DNA of 30,327 nucleotides from contig JAXDBW010000049.1 of NCBI GenBank assembly GCA_034678405.1, positions 1 through 30,327 on the forward strand, read 5' to 3'. The DNA comes from JAXDBW01 sp034678405 (GTDB taxonomy: Bacteria > Patescibacteriota > Patescibacteriia > UBA10025 > JAHIVO01). Shown piece by piece: positions 7,624-13,661 of the stretch. How positions within the stretch are numbered: the first letter of the stretch is position 1; every line of letters starts with the position of its first letter. The notes below the pieces were generated by a model. The model was not told where the DNA came from, searched no databases, and was given only the letters and a program-made list of their open reading frames with translations. The translations under genes were made by a program, and so were the position numbers.

Positions 7624-9075
7624 ATGGCTCATGAATTTCAAACAATTTCCGCGACATCGAAAGCACTCCATGCTAAGGAATTTTCCGCTCGAGAATTAAC
7701 TCAGTCCTATCTCGATCGGATTGATAGTCGCGACAAGGAGATTCAATCATATCTGGATGTATTTCACACTCAGGCGCTGGCGGCTGCTGACGCAGCCGAT
7801 AAAAAGTTGGCCGATGGTACGGCGGGGACGCTGACTGGCATGCCACTCGGGATCAAAGACATCATCATGATTGAGGGAGAGACCTGTACTGCCGGATCAA
7901 AAATTCTCGAGGGATACCAGGCGACATATGATGCCCATGTGATTTCCCAGCTCAAGCACAGTGGTAGCGTGTTCCTCGGTAAAACGAGCCTGGATGAATT
8001 TGCTATGGGGTCATCAAATGAAAATACCGAGCTCAAGCAAGCCCGTAATCCCTGGGATACCACCCGCGTGCCGGGCGGCTCGTCGGGCGGCTCAGCCGCA
8101 GCTGTTGCCGCTGATCTCTGCATCGCCGCACTCGGGACTGATACTGGCGGGTCAGTCCGGCAGCCTGCGGCGTTTTGTGGGGTGGTGGGGATGAAACCAA
8201 CCTATGGTCGTGTCTCGCGCCATGGGGTGATGGCCATGACCTCATCACTGGATCAGGTGGGACCGCTGACACGTTCAGTTGAGGATGCGACGCTACTCTT
8301 CAATACTATCGCCGGACACGACACCCATGACGCGACGACGCGCGTGACCAACCCCTCTGTTGATATCCAAAAATTAGCTCAGCCAATCAAGGGCATGAAG
8401 ATTGGATTGCCGAAAGAATTTTTCGTCGAGGGGATGGATCCACAGATTCGGAAGCTCGTCGAGGATGCGGCTGACCAGCTGCGAGCGCTCGGCGCCGAGG
8501 TCATCGAAGTGAGCCTATCCCTGACTCAGTACGCCCTCGCAGTGTACCAGCTGACCGCGACTTCAGAAATCTCATCAAATATGGCGCGCTATGATGGTAT
8601 GCGCTACGGCCATTCGGTCGAGGCTGAGCGACTCATTGATGTATACCGACAGTCTCGCGCCGAAGGATTTGGCAGTGAGGTGAAGCGCCGGATCATGCTT
8701 GGCACATTTGCCCTGTCAGCTGGGTATCACGATCAGTACTATGTCCAAGCGCAAAAAGTCCGCACCCTGATACAAAAAGAATACACAGACATATTCAAAA
8801 AAGTTGACTGTCTCATCGGCCCGACGACGCCGTCAGTCGCCTTTGTCCATGGGGAGAAATTTAATGATCCGCTCCTCATGTATCTCTCTGATATTTACAC
8901 GGTCCCGGCGAATATTGGTGGTATTTGTGCAATCTCAGTTCCGGGAGGGTATGCGGGCGGATTACCCGTGGGAGTCCAGTTTATGGCTGGAGCGTTTGCG
9001 GAGCAGACCCTGTTCCAGGTCGCACATCAGTATGAGCAGGCCACCACCTGGCATACGATGCACCCCGATCTATAA
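7624..9075 (+). CDS. gatA: Glutamyl-tRNA(Gln) amidotransferase subunit A
   Basis: Amidase-signature enzyme that releases ammonia from glutamine for the GatCAB complex. At 483 residues it has full length. The Ser-cisSer-Lys triad is intact: Lys78 in GIKD, cis-Ser153 in the glycine/serine-rich loop PGGSSGGSA, and nucleophile Ser177 in TGGSVRQPA. The C-terminal half contains YYVQAQKVRTLI and GPTTPSVAF, as usual for GatA. It follows gatC after one base. Presence of GatCA suggests that Gln-tRNA and/or Asn-tRNA is made indirectly, which would need gatB elsewhere. Confidence 0.97.
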   Translation: MAHEFQTISATSKALHAKEFSARELTQSYLDRIDSRDKEIQSYLDVFHTQALAAADAADKKLADGTAGTLTGMPLGIKDIIMIEGETCTAGSKILEGYQATYDAHVISQLKHSGSVFLGKTSLDEFAMGSSNENTELKQARNPWDTTRVPGGSSGGSAAAVAADLCIAALGTDTGGSVRQPAAFCGVVGMKPTYGRVSRHGVMAMTSSLDQVGPLTRSVEDATLLFNTIAGHDTHDATTRVTNPSVDIQKLAQPIKGMKIGLPKEFFVEGMDPQIRKLVEDAADQLRALGAEVIEVSLSLTQYALAVYQLTATSEISSNMARYDGMRYGHSVEAERLIDVYRQSRAEGFGSEVKRRIMLGTFALSAGYHDQYYVQAQKVRTLIQKEYTDIFKKVDCLIGPTTPSVAFVHGEKFNDPLLMYLSDIYTVPANIGGICAISVPGGYAGGLPVGVQFMAGAFAEQTLFQVAHQYEQATTWHTMHPDL

Positions 9076-9076
9076 A

Positions 9077-9106
9077 TTGACATGGGGGCCGACCGGTTGG
9101 TATACT
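9077..9106 (+). promoter_or_regulatory. Strong promoter of response regulator-ndk unit
   Basis: Perfect TTGACA (9077-9082), 18-base spacer, and extended -10 TGG-TATACT (9098-9106). It begins one base after the gatA stop codon. It is among the best promoters in the window. Confidence 0.8.
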
Positions 9107-9134
9107 AATGAGTACTAATATTTGACTGCATCCT

Positions 9135-9524
9135 ATGGCAGATGACAAAAAAATTCTCCTAGTCGAAGACGACAAGATGCTCGCTGATATGTACGTGACC
9201 AAGTTTGAAAAAGAGGGCCTGAAGGTTGGTCGGGCACACGATGGGGCTGAGGGGCTCGAAATGATTAAGCAGGAGAAGCCTGATCTCGTTTTGCTCGATA
9301 TCATCATGCCAAAGCTTGATGGATTTGCGGTATTGAAAGCGATCAAAGCAGATGATGCACTCAAAAAAACACATGTTCTCCTCCTGACTAACCTCGGTCA
9401 GTCAGAGGATGTCACCAAGGGCAATGAGCTCGGGGCTGACGATTATTTTATCAAAGCTAATCACACGCCGGCTGAAATCGTCGAAAAGGTAAAATACATG
9501 CTGGCGGAGATGGATAAGCAATAA
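9135..9524 (+). CDS. CheY-like single-domain response regulator
   Basis: 129 residues, a stand-alone receiver domain with no output domain. The acidic pair is in LLVEDDK (E11, D12, D13), the phosphoacceptor is Asp55 in LVLLDIIMP, the switch Thr is in LLLTN, and the conserved Lys is in FIKA. Such proteins relay signals from histidine kinases by protein-protein contact. No kinase is encoded nearby, so the partner is unknown. A link to the pili is possible in view of the cluster upstream but is not shown. It shares a strong promoter with ndk, which starts 10 bases after its stop. Confidence 0.92.
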   Translation: MADDKKILLVEDDKMLADMYVTKFEKEGLKVGRAHDGAEGLEMIKQEKPDLVLLDIIMPKLDGFAVLKAIKADDALKKTHVLLLTNLGQSEDVTKGNELGADDYFIKANHTPAEIVEKVKYMLAEMDKQ

Positions 9525-9534
9525 GGAAACTACT

Positions 9535-10131
9535 ATGGCAGACGATCCCCGTAAAGAGCGTACGGTCGTTTTATTGAAACCCGACACCATCAAGCGTGCC
9601 TTGATCGGTGAGATCACCTCTCGGTTTGAAAAGGCCGGCTTCAAAATCATCGGTATGAAAATGGTCTGGGTTGATGCGACGCATGTGGCGAAGCATTATC
9701 CGGATGACAAGGAGTACCTCACGTCAGTTGGCGAGAAAACCCTGAAGACATATGAGGAGTATGGTAAAGATCCCAATGAAGAAATTGGTACCAAGGATGC
9801 GTATGAAATAGGCAAGATGGTACGGCAGTGGAATATGGATTTTCTGAGCTCCGGCCCGGTCGTGGCGATGCTATTGCAGGGCATCCACGCGGTGGATGGG
9901 GTGCGCATGATGGTTGGTAATACCCTGCCGCGCTTTGCCGAACCGGGGACTATCCGGGGAGATTATTCGCTCGATTCACCTATTCTCGCTAATCAGCAGA
10001 AGCGAACCATTAAGAATATGATCCATGCTTCGGGTAATGTCGAGGAGGCAGAATTTGAGGCACAGCTGTGGTTCCGAGAAAACGAGATTCACGATTATAA
10101 ACGGGCCGACGAGGAAATCATGTTCGACTGA
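9535..10131 (+). CDS. ndk: Nucleoside diphosphate kinase, long form with insertion
   Basis: Transfers the gamma phosphate between NTPs and NDPs through a phosphohistidine. At 198 residues it is about 50 longer than the usual enzyme. The start (TVVLLKPDTIKRALIGEI) and the end (NMIHASGNVEEAEFE, catalytic His164) are standard. Extra sequence of roughly 45-50 residues lies between VAKHYPD and GPVVAML (about residues 55-107), carrying YEEYGKDPNEEIGTKDAYEIGKMVRQW. The active-site loop reads HASG instead of the common HGSD. RFAEPGTIRGDY corresponds to the usual nucleotide-contact region. AAGGAA at 9523-9528 is a plausible Shine-Dalgarno. A hairpin terminator follows the TGA. Confidence 0.9.
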   Translation: MADDPRKERTVVLLKPDTIKRALIGEITSRFEKAGFKIIGMKMVWVDATHVAKHYPDDKEYLTSVGEKTLKTYEEYGKDPNEEIGTKDAYEIGKMVRQWNMDFLSSGPVVAMLLQGIHAVDGVRMMVGNTLPRFAEPGTIRGDYSLDSPILANQQKRTIKNMIHASGNVEEAEFEAQLWFRENEIHDYKRADEEIMFD

Positions 10132-10132
10132 C

Positions 10133-10166
10133 ATGAAAAACCCCTTTTAGAAAAGGTGTTTTTCAT
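10133..10166 (+). terminator. Terminator after ndk
   Basis: Long hairpin: ATGAAAAACCCCTTTT pairs with AAAAGGTGTTTTTCAT, with one C/T mismatch and a tiny loop. The T-run lies within the right arm. It begins one base after the ndk stop. Confidence 0.75.
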
Positions 10167-10184
10167 CGCTTTTCGCCAAATGAT

Positions 10185-10224
10185 GGCATCGCTCAACCGA
10201 CATGAAGTCGAGGCTCGCGATGCC
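10185..10224 (+). other. Perfect 8-bp inverted repeat, possible hairpin
   Basis: GGCATCGC (10185-10192) and GCGATGCC (10217-10224) pair perfectly. The intervening 24 bases contain a smaller CGAC-ATGAA-GTCG stem. There is no T-run after it. It sits between the ndk terminator and the next promoter; its function is unknown. Confidence 0.45.
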
Positions 10225-10237
10225 CCCTATAATACAT

Positions 10238-10265
10238 TTGACAGCGCTGGGGAGCGTGGTAGAAT
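10238..10265 (+). promoter_or_regulatory. Promoter of 37-residue membrane peptide gene
   Basis: TTGACA (10238-10243), 16-base spacer, then TGG-TAGAAT (10257-10265). Start is expected near 10272, six bases before the ATG. Confidence 0.7.
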
Positions 10266-10277
10266 ACCGCTACACCT

Positions 10278-10391
10278 ATGCAATTAGTCAACGCACAACT
10301 ACAGATTTCCGAAAATCACTACACCATTACCGGTGCATGGCTGATTATTGGTATTATTATTCTTGCCAGCGGCGTGTTAGCTAGCCTATAG
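10278..10391 (+). CDS. 37-residue single-span membrane peptide
   Basis: Very short gene, supported by a consensus promoter placed 12 bases upstream and by a perfect terminator 26 bases after its stop. The product is a polar N-terminal stretch of about 18 residues (MQLVNAQLQISENHYTITG) followed by one hydrophobic helix (AWLIIGIIILASGVLASL). No cleavage site or lipobox is seen. The role is unknown: possible membrane microprotein, regulator of a membrane complex, or toxin-like peptide. No antitoxin partner is evident. The mRNA would be nearly leaderless. Confidence 0.55.
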   Translation: MQLVNAQLQISENHYTITGAWLIIGIIILASGVLASL

Positions 10392-10417
10392 TTTCGATAC
10401 TCATCGCAAAATCATGG

Positions 10418-10444
10418 ACTAGCCGACACGCGGCTAGTTTTTTT
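10418..10444 (+). terminator. Intrinsic terminator
   Basis: Perfect 8-bp stem ACTAGCCG / CGGCTAGT with five-base loop ACACG, followed by seven T. It ends the 37-residue peptide unit. Confidence 0.88.
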
Positions 10445-10490
10445 GTATAGTACATTCACAAAATATCTATATACCACAAGAGGAGAACCC

Positions 10491-10727
10491 ATGAGTAAAA
10501 AAGGAAAGGTAACACTGGGACCCGACAACACTAGTTCGCTCTCCCGGGAGTTGGCATCCGAGGAATTGATAGAAGGCTTTCGTCAGCTAGTACTCAATCG
10601 GCCATCGCCGTGCTGCGGTGCCGAGATCATGATTGATGAAAACGAGTCAAGAATTATCCCGAGGTGTTCAGCCTGTGGAGAGGAGGGCCCCACATTTTGC
10701 AAAAACAAATCAGAAAAATACTTATAA
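10491..10727 (+). CDS. Small zinc-ribbon-like protein
   Basis: 78-residue protein of unknown function. It is preceded by a strong Shine-Dalgarno (AGAGGAGAA, five bases before ATG), unusual in this window, which fixes the start at 10491. After a charged N-terminal part, the C-terminal half holds PCCGAE (C40, C41) and then CSACGEEGPTFC, a probable zinc ribbon built from a CC knuckle and a CxxC knuckle. It could bind RNA, DNA or protein. The next gene, 22 bases on, also encodes a zinc-ribbon protein with a strong ribosome site, so the two form a small operon. The promoter is not clear; TATATA at 10468-10473 is a weak candidate. Confidence 0.65.
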   Translation: MSKKGKVTLGPDNTSSLSRELASEELIEGFRQLVLNRPSPCCGAEIMIDENESRIIPRCSACGEEGPTFCKNKSEKYL

Positions 10728-10749
10728 CGCACATTCACGGAGGAGTGTC

Positions 10750-10941
10750 ATGATTACCAATGACGTTGGGGAAATAACTGTTGCTCAGCTCGCCGACTAT
10801 GAAAACCAGCCGTGTCCCGTCTGTCATCAGGGGATAATGCGACGCGGTATGGATCATGATCCCGTGTCAGGGAATCAAACAGTACTTCGCTGCGACAAAC
10901 AAAACCCCTGTGCTCACAAAATTGAGATTCGGACAAATTAG
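10750..10941 (+). CDS. Small topoisomerase-type zinc-ribbon protein
   Basis: 63 residues. A clear Shine-Dalgarno (GGAGGAG, 10739-10745) sets the start. The protein has CPVCHQGIMRRG, a spacer, then VLRCDKQNPC, a four-cysteine zinc ribbon resembling those at the C-terminus of type IA topoisomerases and of UvrD/nuclease-type proteins. It is here on its own, with no enzyme domain. It is read with the previous zinc-ribbon gene and followed by an intrinsic terminator. The specific function is unknown; nucleic-acid binding is likely only by analogy. Confidence 0.65.
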   Translation: MITNDVGEITVAQLADYENQPCPVCHQGIMRRGMDHDPVSGNQTVLRCDKQNPCAHKIEIRTN

Positions 10942-10964
10942 TCCGCCGCTTAGAGAGAACTCGC

Positions 10965-10995
10965 GCCCCGGTCAGCAATGATCGGGGCTTTTTTA
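10965..10995 (+). terminator. Terminator of the zinc-ribbon operon
   Basis: GCCCCGGTC pairs with GATCGGGGC (one G-T wobble) around AGCAAT, followed by a T-rich tract. Its end touches the -35 box of the next promoter. Confidence 0.85.
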
Positions 10996-11023
10996 TTGAC
11001 AATGGTTTTCGACATGCTATCAT
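10996..11023 (+). promoter_or_regulatory. Promoter of leader peptide/attenuator unit
   Basis: TTGACA (10996-11001), 16-base spacer, TGC-TATCAT (11015-11023). Start is expected near 11030, four bases before the leader ATG. Confidence 0.7.
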
Positions 11024-11033
11024 AGTTATACCT

Positions 11034-11087
11034 ATGCAGGCACTCATCATCACTATCAAAAAAAGCAAGAAACTGATCATGTACTGA
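11034..11087 (+). CDS. 17-codon leader peptide candidate
   Basis: A tiny open frame, MQALIITIKKSKKLIMY, starts right at the predicted transcript start. Its TGA stop (11085-11087) is the first part of an 8-base element that can pair with the downstream terminator arm. The peptide is rich in Ile (4) and Lys (4). This position, short length and stop-codon overlap resemble amino-acid operon leader peptides, but there is no long codon run and no biosynthetic gene downstream. The alternative is that the RNA is a small non-coding transcript and the frame is chance. Confidence 0.35.
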   Translation: MQALIITIKKSKKLIMY

Positions 11088-11150
11088 CCAGCTAGGTATT
11101 TTTCGAAAAAAAGAAAACTGCAGGCTGGTCACCAACTGACCAGTTTTTTT
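11085..11150 (+). promoter_or_regulatory. Attenuator-like switch: antiterminator and terminator
   Basis: Three arms are seen: A, TGACCAGC (11085-11092); B, GCTGGTCA (11124-11131); C, TGACCAG (11137-11143). B pairs perfectly with A (8 bp) or with C (7 bp). B:C is followed by seven T (11144-11150) and is a textbook terminator. A:B would prevent it. Arm A starts at the leader-peptide stop codon, so a ribosome ending there would cover A and favour termination. Confidence 0.5.
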
Positions 11151-11192
11151 GAACGTTTAGCTCTTTCCACCCTTCATGAGAAAGGAATCTCC

Positions 11193-11444
11193 GTGAGTTA
11201 TGTACCCACTTTCGTGATCGACATGATTACATACTATGAGCACTCATGTGCGATCACCAGCAACGACGGGGGGCAGACCCTGTTTATCCGAAGAGATGAA
11301 ATAAACAACGGTCGTGTCTCGTTTAGTACAGCCGTGGACCAAGAGCTGGTCAGCCGGCACATGGGTAGTCCCAATGCCCACCTGGTGCTGACTCCGGCGA
11401 CGAAAGCGCGAATCGATATGTGGTTTGCTGGGCGGCTGGCCTAG
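11193..11444 (+). CDS. Orphan 83-residue protein
   Basis: Unknown function. It starts with GTG at 11193, six bases after AAAGGA (11181-11186), a good ribosome site. The product is soluble and mixed alpha/beta in character, with no recognised motif; its end reads TPATKARIDMWFAGRLA. It lies 43 bases beyond the attenuator-like terminator and has no convincing promoter of its own, so it is probably expressed by read-through from the promoter at 10996. A six-codon frame (ATG at 11176) ends in the GTGA overlap with its start. It is followed by its own terminator. Confidence 0.55.
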   Translation: MSYVPTFVIDMITYYEHSCAITSNDGGQTLFIRRDEINNGRVSFSTAVDQELVSRHMGSPNAHLVLTPATKARIDMWFAGRLA

Positions 11445-11466
11445 CTTCAGCTCGGACGGGAGTGTT

Positions 11467-11498
11467 GGGCACTTCATTTTTATGAGGTGCCCGCTTTT
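11467..11498 (+). terminator. Terminator of the 83-residue gene
   Basis: GGGCACTTCAT pairs with ATGAGGTGCCC (11 bp with one G-T wobble) around a TTTT loop, then GCTTTT. It runs directly into the tRNA promoter. Confidence 0.82.
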
Positions 11499-11499
11499 A

Positions 11500-11527
11500 T
11501 TGCCAAAAAATGTCGAATGAGTATAAT
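11500..11527 (+). promoter_or_regulatory. Promoter of tRNA-Pro
   Basis: TTGCCA (11500-11505), 16-base spacer, TATAAT (11522-11527). Start is expected near 11534, giving a 135-nt tRNA leader. Confidence 0.65.
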
Positions 11528-11538
11528 AGGGGTTACAT

Positions 11539-11657
11539 CGGGGTGTAGCCCGCCTCGCCCGCTTCGCGAGGCGAGCCGAGCAAGGCGAGGCAGGCGCAGT
11601 TTCCGGCAGAGCCGGGTCCGGCATTGCCGGGAGCTTGTTCCGTGCAATTCACCTTTT
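11539..11657 (+). other. GC-rich, hairpin-dense tRNA leader
   Basis: It begins with CGGGGTGTAGC, an exact copy of the first 11 bases of the tRNA 130 bases downstream. CTCGCC (11554-11559) can pair with GGCGAG (11570-11575), and GCCTCGCC (11552-11559) alternatively with GGCGAGGC (11584-11591). Two tandem hairpins follow, CCGGC-AGA-GCCGG (11603-11615) and CCGGC-ATT-GCCGG (11618-11630). No gene is supported here. Confidence 0.55.
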
Positions 11658-11755
11658 TTACCATCAGTCGGGGTGTAGCGCAGTTGGCTAGCGCGTACGC
11701 ATGGGGTGCGTGAGGTCGCGAGTTCGAGTCTCGCCACCCCGACTGATGGTAAAAA
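11655..11755 (+). repeat. 14-bp inverted repeat flanking the tRNA
   Basis: TTTTTACCATCAGT (11655-11668) and ACTGATGGTAAAAA (11742-11755) are perfect reverse complements and stack directly on the 7-bp acceptor stem, making a 21-bp helix in the precursor RNA. Confidence 0.85.
11669..11742 (+). tRNA. tRNA-Pro (anticodon GGG)
   Basis: A complete cloverleaf folds by eye. The acceptor is CGGGGTG/CACCCCG, the D stem GCGC/GCGC with loop AGTTGGCTA, and the anticodon stem TACGC/GCGTG with loop ATGGGGT, giving anticodon GGG (11703-11705). The T stem is GCGAG/CTCGC with loop TTCGAGT, and the discriminator base is A at 11742. CCA is not encoded (CTG follows), so it must be added. The sequence strongly resembles standard bacterial tRNA-Pro. 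Fourteen bases on each side (11655-11668 and 11742-11755) are exact reverse complements, with 11742 also being the discriminator base, so the precursor has a much longer acceptor helix. Confidence 0.95.
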
Positions 11756-11805
11756 TGGACAAGTCTTGCCACCTCGACTTCCATCTCGCTTTTTTAACGG
11801 AGGTG

Positions 11806-11814
11806 TGCTACTAT
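11806..11814 (+). promoter_or_regulatory. Extended -10 promoter of CNNM/CBS gene
   Basis: TGC-TACTAT lies 12 bases before the ATG at 11827. No clear -35 is seen. The predicted leader is about six bases. Confidence 0.5.
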
Positions 11815-11826
11815 TCACCGTTGTCT

Positions 11827-12822
11827 ATGACATCGGCTATTTGGTTATTTATTTTGATAGTATTATCAGGCTTTTTCTCTGGCGCAGAGGTAGCGCTCTT
11901 GACCGTGAGCCGGGTCAAGGTGCGTAGTTTTGTGCATGACAAACGCGCGGGAGCGAGTGCCCTCCAGAAACTCAAGCGCAATACCCGGCGGATGATTATT
12001 ACCATCCTGATCGGGAATAACGTGGTCAATATTGCCGCGGCGGCTATCGCTACAGTACTCGCTACAAAATACTTCGGGTCGCTCGGGGTCGGGATTGTGA
12101 CCGGAGCACTCACCGCGGTGATTTTGATATTCGGAGAGATTACTCCGAAGTCGCTCGCCTCTCGTCACGCTGCATATTTTGCTCTGCGCATTGCGTCGGT
12201 CATTTTGTGGTTAGAATATGCTCTCTACCCATTAGTGGTCATGTTTGAATGGTTGACCGGAGCGGTCGATAAGCTAGTCAAAGTAACCCACCATGATCAG
12301 ATGACTGAGCGGGATATTAAATCAATGGTTCAGTTTGGTGTCGAGGAAAACATTGTCGCGCCGCATGAACAATTCATCATCAATCGCGCCCTGGCCTTCA
12401 GTGATCAGACGGCTCGCGGAGTGATGATACCATTGCAGTCGGTATTTATGCTACAGAGTGAGACATCGGTCGAAGATGGGTTTCATAGTATTATTGAAAG
12501 TGGGTTCTCTCGAGTGCCACTGTATGGCCAGTCTCGATCTGAGATAGTCGGATTGGTATTGATCAAAGATGTGGCCAAGGAGCTGGTCTCTGACTGGGGA
12601 CATGATCGATTGATAGAGATAGCCGTGCCGCCAATCCTGGTCCCTGAGAAAATTCGTATAGATTATCTCTTCCGTATTTTCCAGAAACAGCATATGCATA
12701 TGGCGATTGTGCATAGTGCCGAGGGTAAGGCGGTAGGGATTGTCACGCTCGAGGACCTGATCGAGGAACTCGTCGGCGAGATACACGATGAGAGTGACAC
12801 GGTACAGGTCGTAGAGACGTAG
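11827..12822 (+). CDS. CNNM (DUF21) membrane protein with CBS pair
   Basis: 331-residue protein of the CNNM/CorB-HlyC-like family, linked in characterised members to Mg2+ and other divalent cation transport. The N-terminal CNNM domain has three to four membrane segments (about residues 5-145). It includes LSGFFSGAEVALLTVSR and FGEITPKSLASR, the two hallmark motifs. A tandem CBS pair follows (about 195-325), with MIPLQSVFMLQSETSVEDGF and GFSRVPLYGQSRSEIVGLVLIKD typical of CBS1. The CorC/HlyC C-terminal domain is missing: the protein ends just after EDLIEELVGEIHDE. The ATG at 11827 was chosen because upstream in-frame sequence is read from the tRNA. CBS pairs usually sense adenine nucleotides. 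Confidence 0.9.
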   Translation: MTSAIWLFILIVLSGFFSGAEVALLTVSRVKVRSFVHDKRAGASALQKLKRNTRRMIITILIGNNVVNIAAAAIATVLATKYFGSLGVGIVTGALTAVILIFGEITPKSLASRHAAYFALRIASVILWLEYALYPLVVMFEWLTGAVDKLVKVTHHDQMTERDIKSMVQFGVEENIVAPHEQFIINRALAFSDQTARGVMIPLQSVFMLQSETSVEDGFHSIIESGFSRVPLYGQSRSEIVGLVLIKDVAKELVSDWGHDRLIEIAVPPILVPEKIRIDYLFRIFQKQHMHMAIVHSAEGKAVGIVTLEDLIEELVGEIHDESDTVQVVET

Positions 12823-12827
12823 AGACG

Positions 12828-12836
12828 TGCTATACT
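12828..12836 (+). promoter_or_regulatory. Extended -10 promoter of GxGD protease gene
   Basis: TGC-TATACT, with its end eight bases before the ATG at 12845. The predicted leader is about two bases. No -35 match. Confidence 0.6.
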
Positions 12837-12844
12837 AGAGATAT

Positions 12845-13654
12845 ATGGATTTCGTGCCGCTCAGCAGTATATTCTTGGCGACCGGAGCACTCGCCATTAT
12901 CTTTTATCAGCTTGTGCCATCAGCTGATGTCTTGCGGAAACGCTTACCCAATCGGGTAACGCCCGCCGCTCTTGTTTTGGTAGTGGTTCTTACGGTGGTT
13001 ATCTGGCTACTGGTCCGTTCCTACAGTGGGTTTGCCCTGTCTATCCGACTCATGACACTCCTTTTTGCTTTGCTCTTCTTTGAGTCGCTATTCTTACTAC
13101 TGATGCGGTGGATCCGCATCAATGCGCTAGCACTGGTGGCGAGTCTTTTGGTTGCAGCCGGAGTATTTTGGGTACAGCTTACCTATCCTTCATTTCTATT
13201 ACTGAATAGTATCATCGTTATCGCGACGCTCGGAGCGGCGACGCTGCTGATCCGGATGGGGTACCTCCGGACGAAGTTAATGTTTGTGGTCGCGGCTCTG
13301 TGGACACTGTATGATATTATGTTGGTGCAATTGATCCTGCCGCGAGTGACCCGAGAAACTTCAACCCCAACGCCAACATTTATTTTCCCGGCTGTTACTG
13401 TGGGAGAAATCAGCCTCGGCAGCGGGGATTTTATGTTTCTCACACTCTTTACCTTGATTATTTTGAGAGACTTTGGCACTCTTCCTTCAATCATCATGGT
13501 CATAGCTGAAGTGACCGGCTTGCTCGTCACTGGCTTGCTACTCCCCGAGCAGGGTTTCCTCGTCCCATTCTTAGTGGTTATGACGCCAATATTCTTTATC
13601 GTGTATACTGCTACCTATTTTATTCAGCGTCGCACACACAGCGCAATTACTTAA
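12845..13654 (+). CDS. Presenilin/SPP-like intramembrane aspartyl protease candidate
   Basis: 269-residue polytopic protein with nine predicted helices (approximately 5-23, 40-60, 66-89, 93-112, 116-137, 142-165, 190-208, 213-233 and 238-261). The motif layout fits the GxGD family (presenilin, signal peptide peptidase and prokaryotic homologues). Helix 6 carries Tyr156-Asp157 (LYDIML), helix 7 starts with LGSGD (Asp195), and helix 9 starts with P241-F-L, where the family has PAL. Helices 6 and 7 are joined by a loop rich in Thr and Pro, as in the family. The likely role is cleavage of membrane-embedded peptides such as signal-peptide remnants. The substrate is unknown. The PFL in place of PAL and the absence of a search keep this as a candidate. 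Confidence 0.68.
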   Translation: MDFVPLSSIFLATGALAIIFYQLVPSADVLRKRLPNRVTPAALVLVVVLTVVIWLLVRSYSGFALSIRLMTLLFALLFFESLFLLLMRWIRINALALVASLLVAAGVFWVQLTYPSFLLLNSIIVIATLGAATLLIRMGYLRTKLMFVVAALWTLYDIMLVQLILPRVTRETSTPTPTFIFPAVTVGEISLGSGDFMFLTLFTLIILRDFGTLPSIIMVIAEVTGLLVTGLLLPEQGFLVPFLVVMTPIFFIVYTATYFIQRRTHSAIT

Positions 13655-13661
13655 TATCAAT

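Noticed and set aside
11480..11818. Minus-strand frames across the tRNA (for example with VARLELATSRTP)
   Set aside because: This is the familiar false translation of a tRNA gene and its GC-rich leader.
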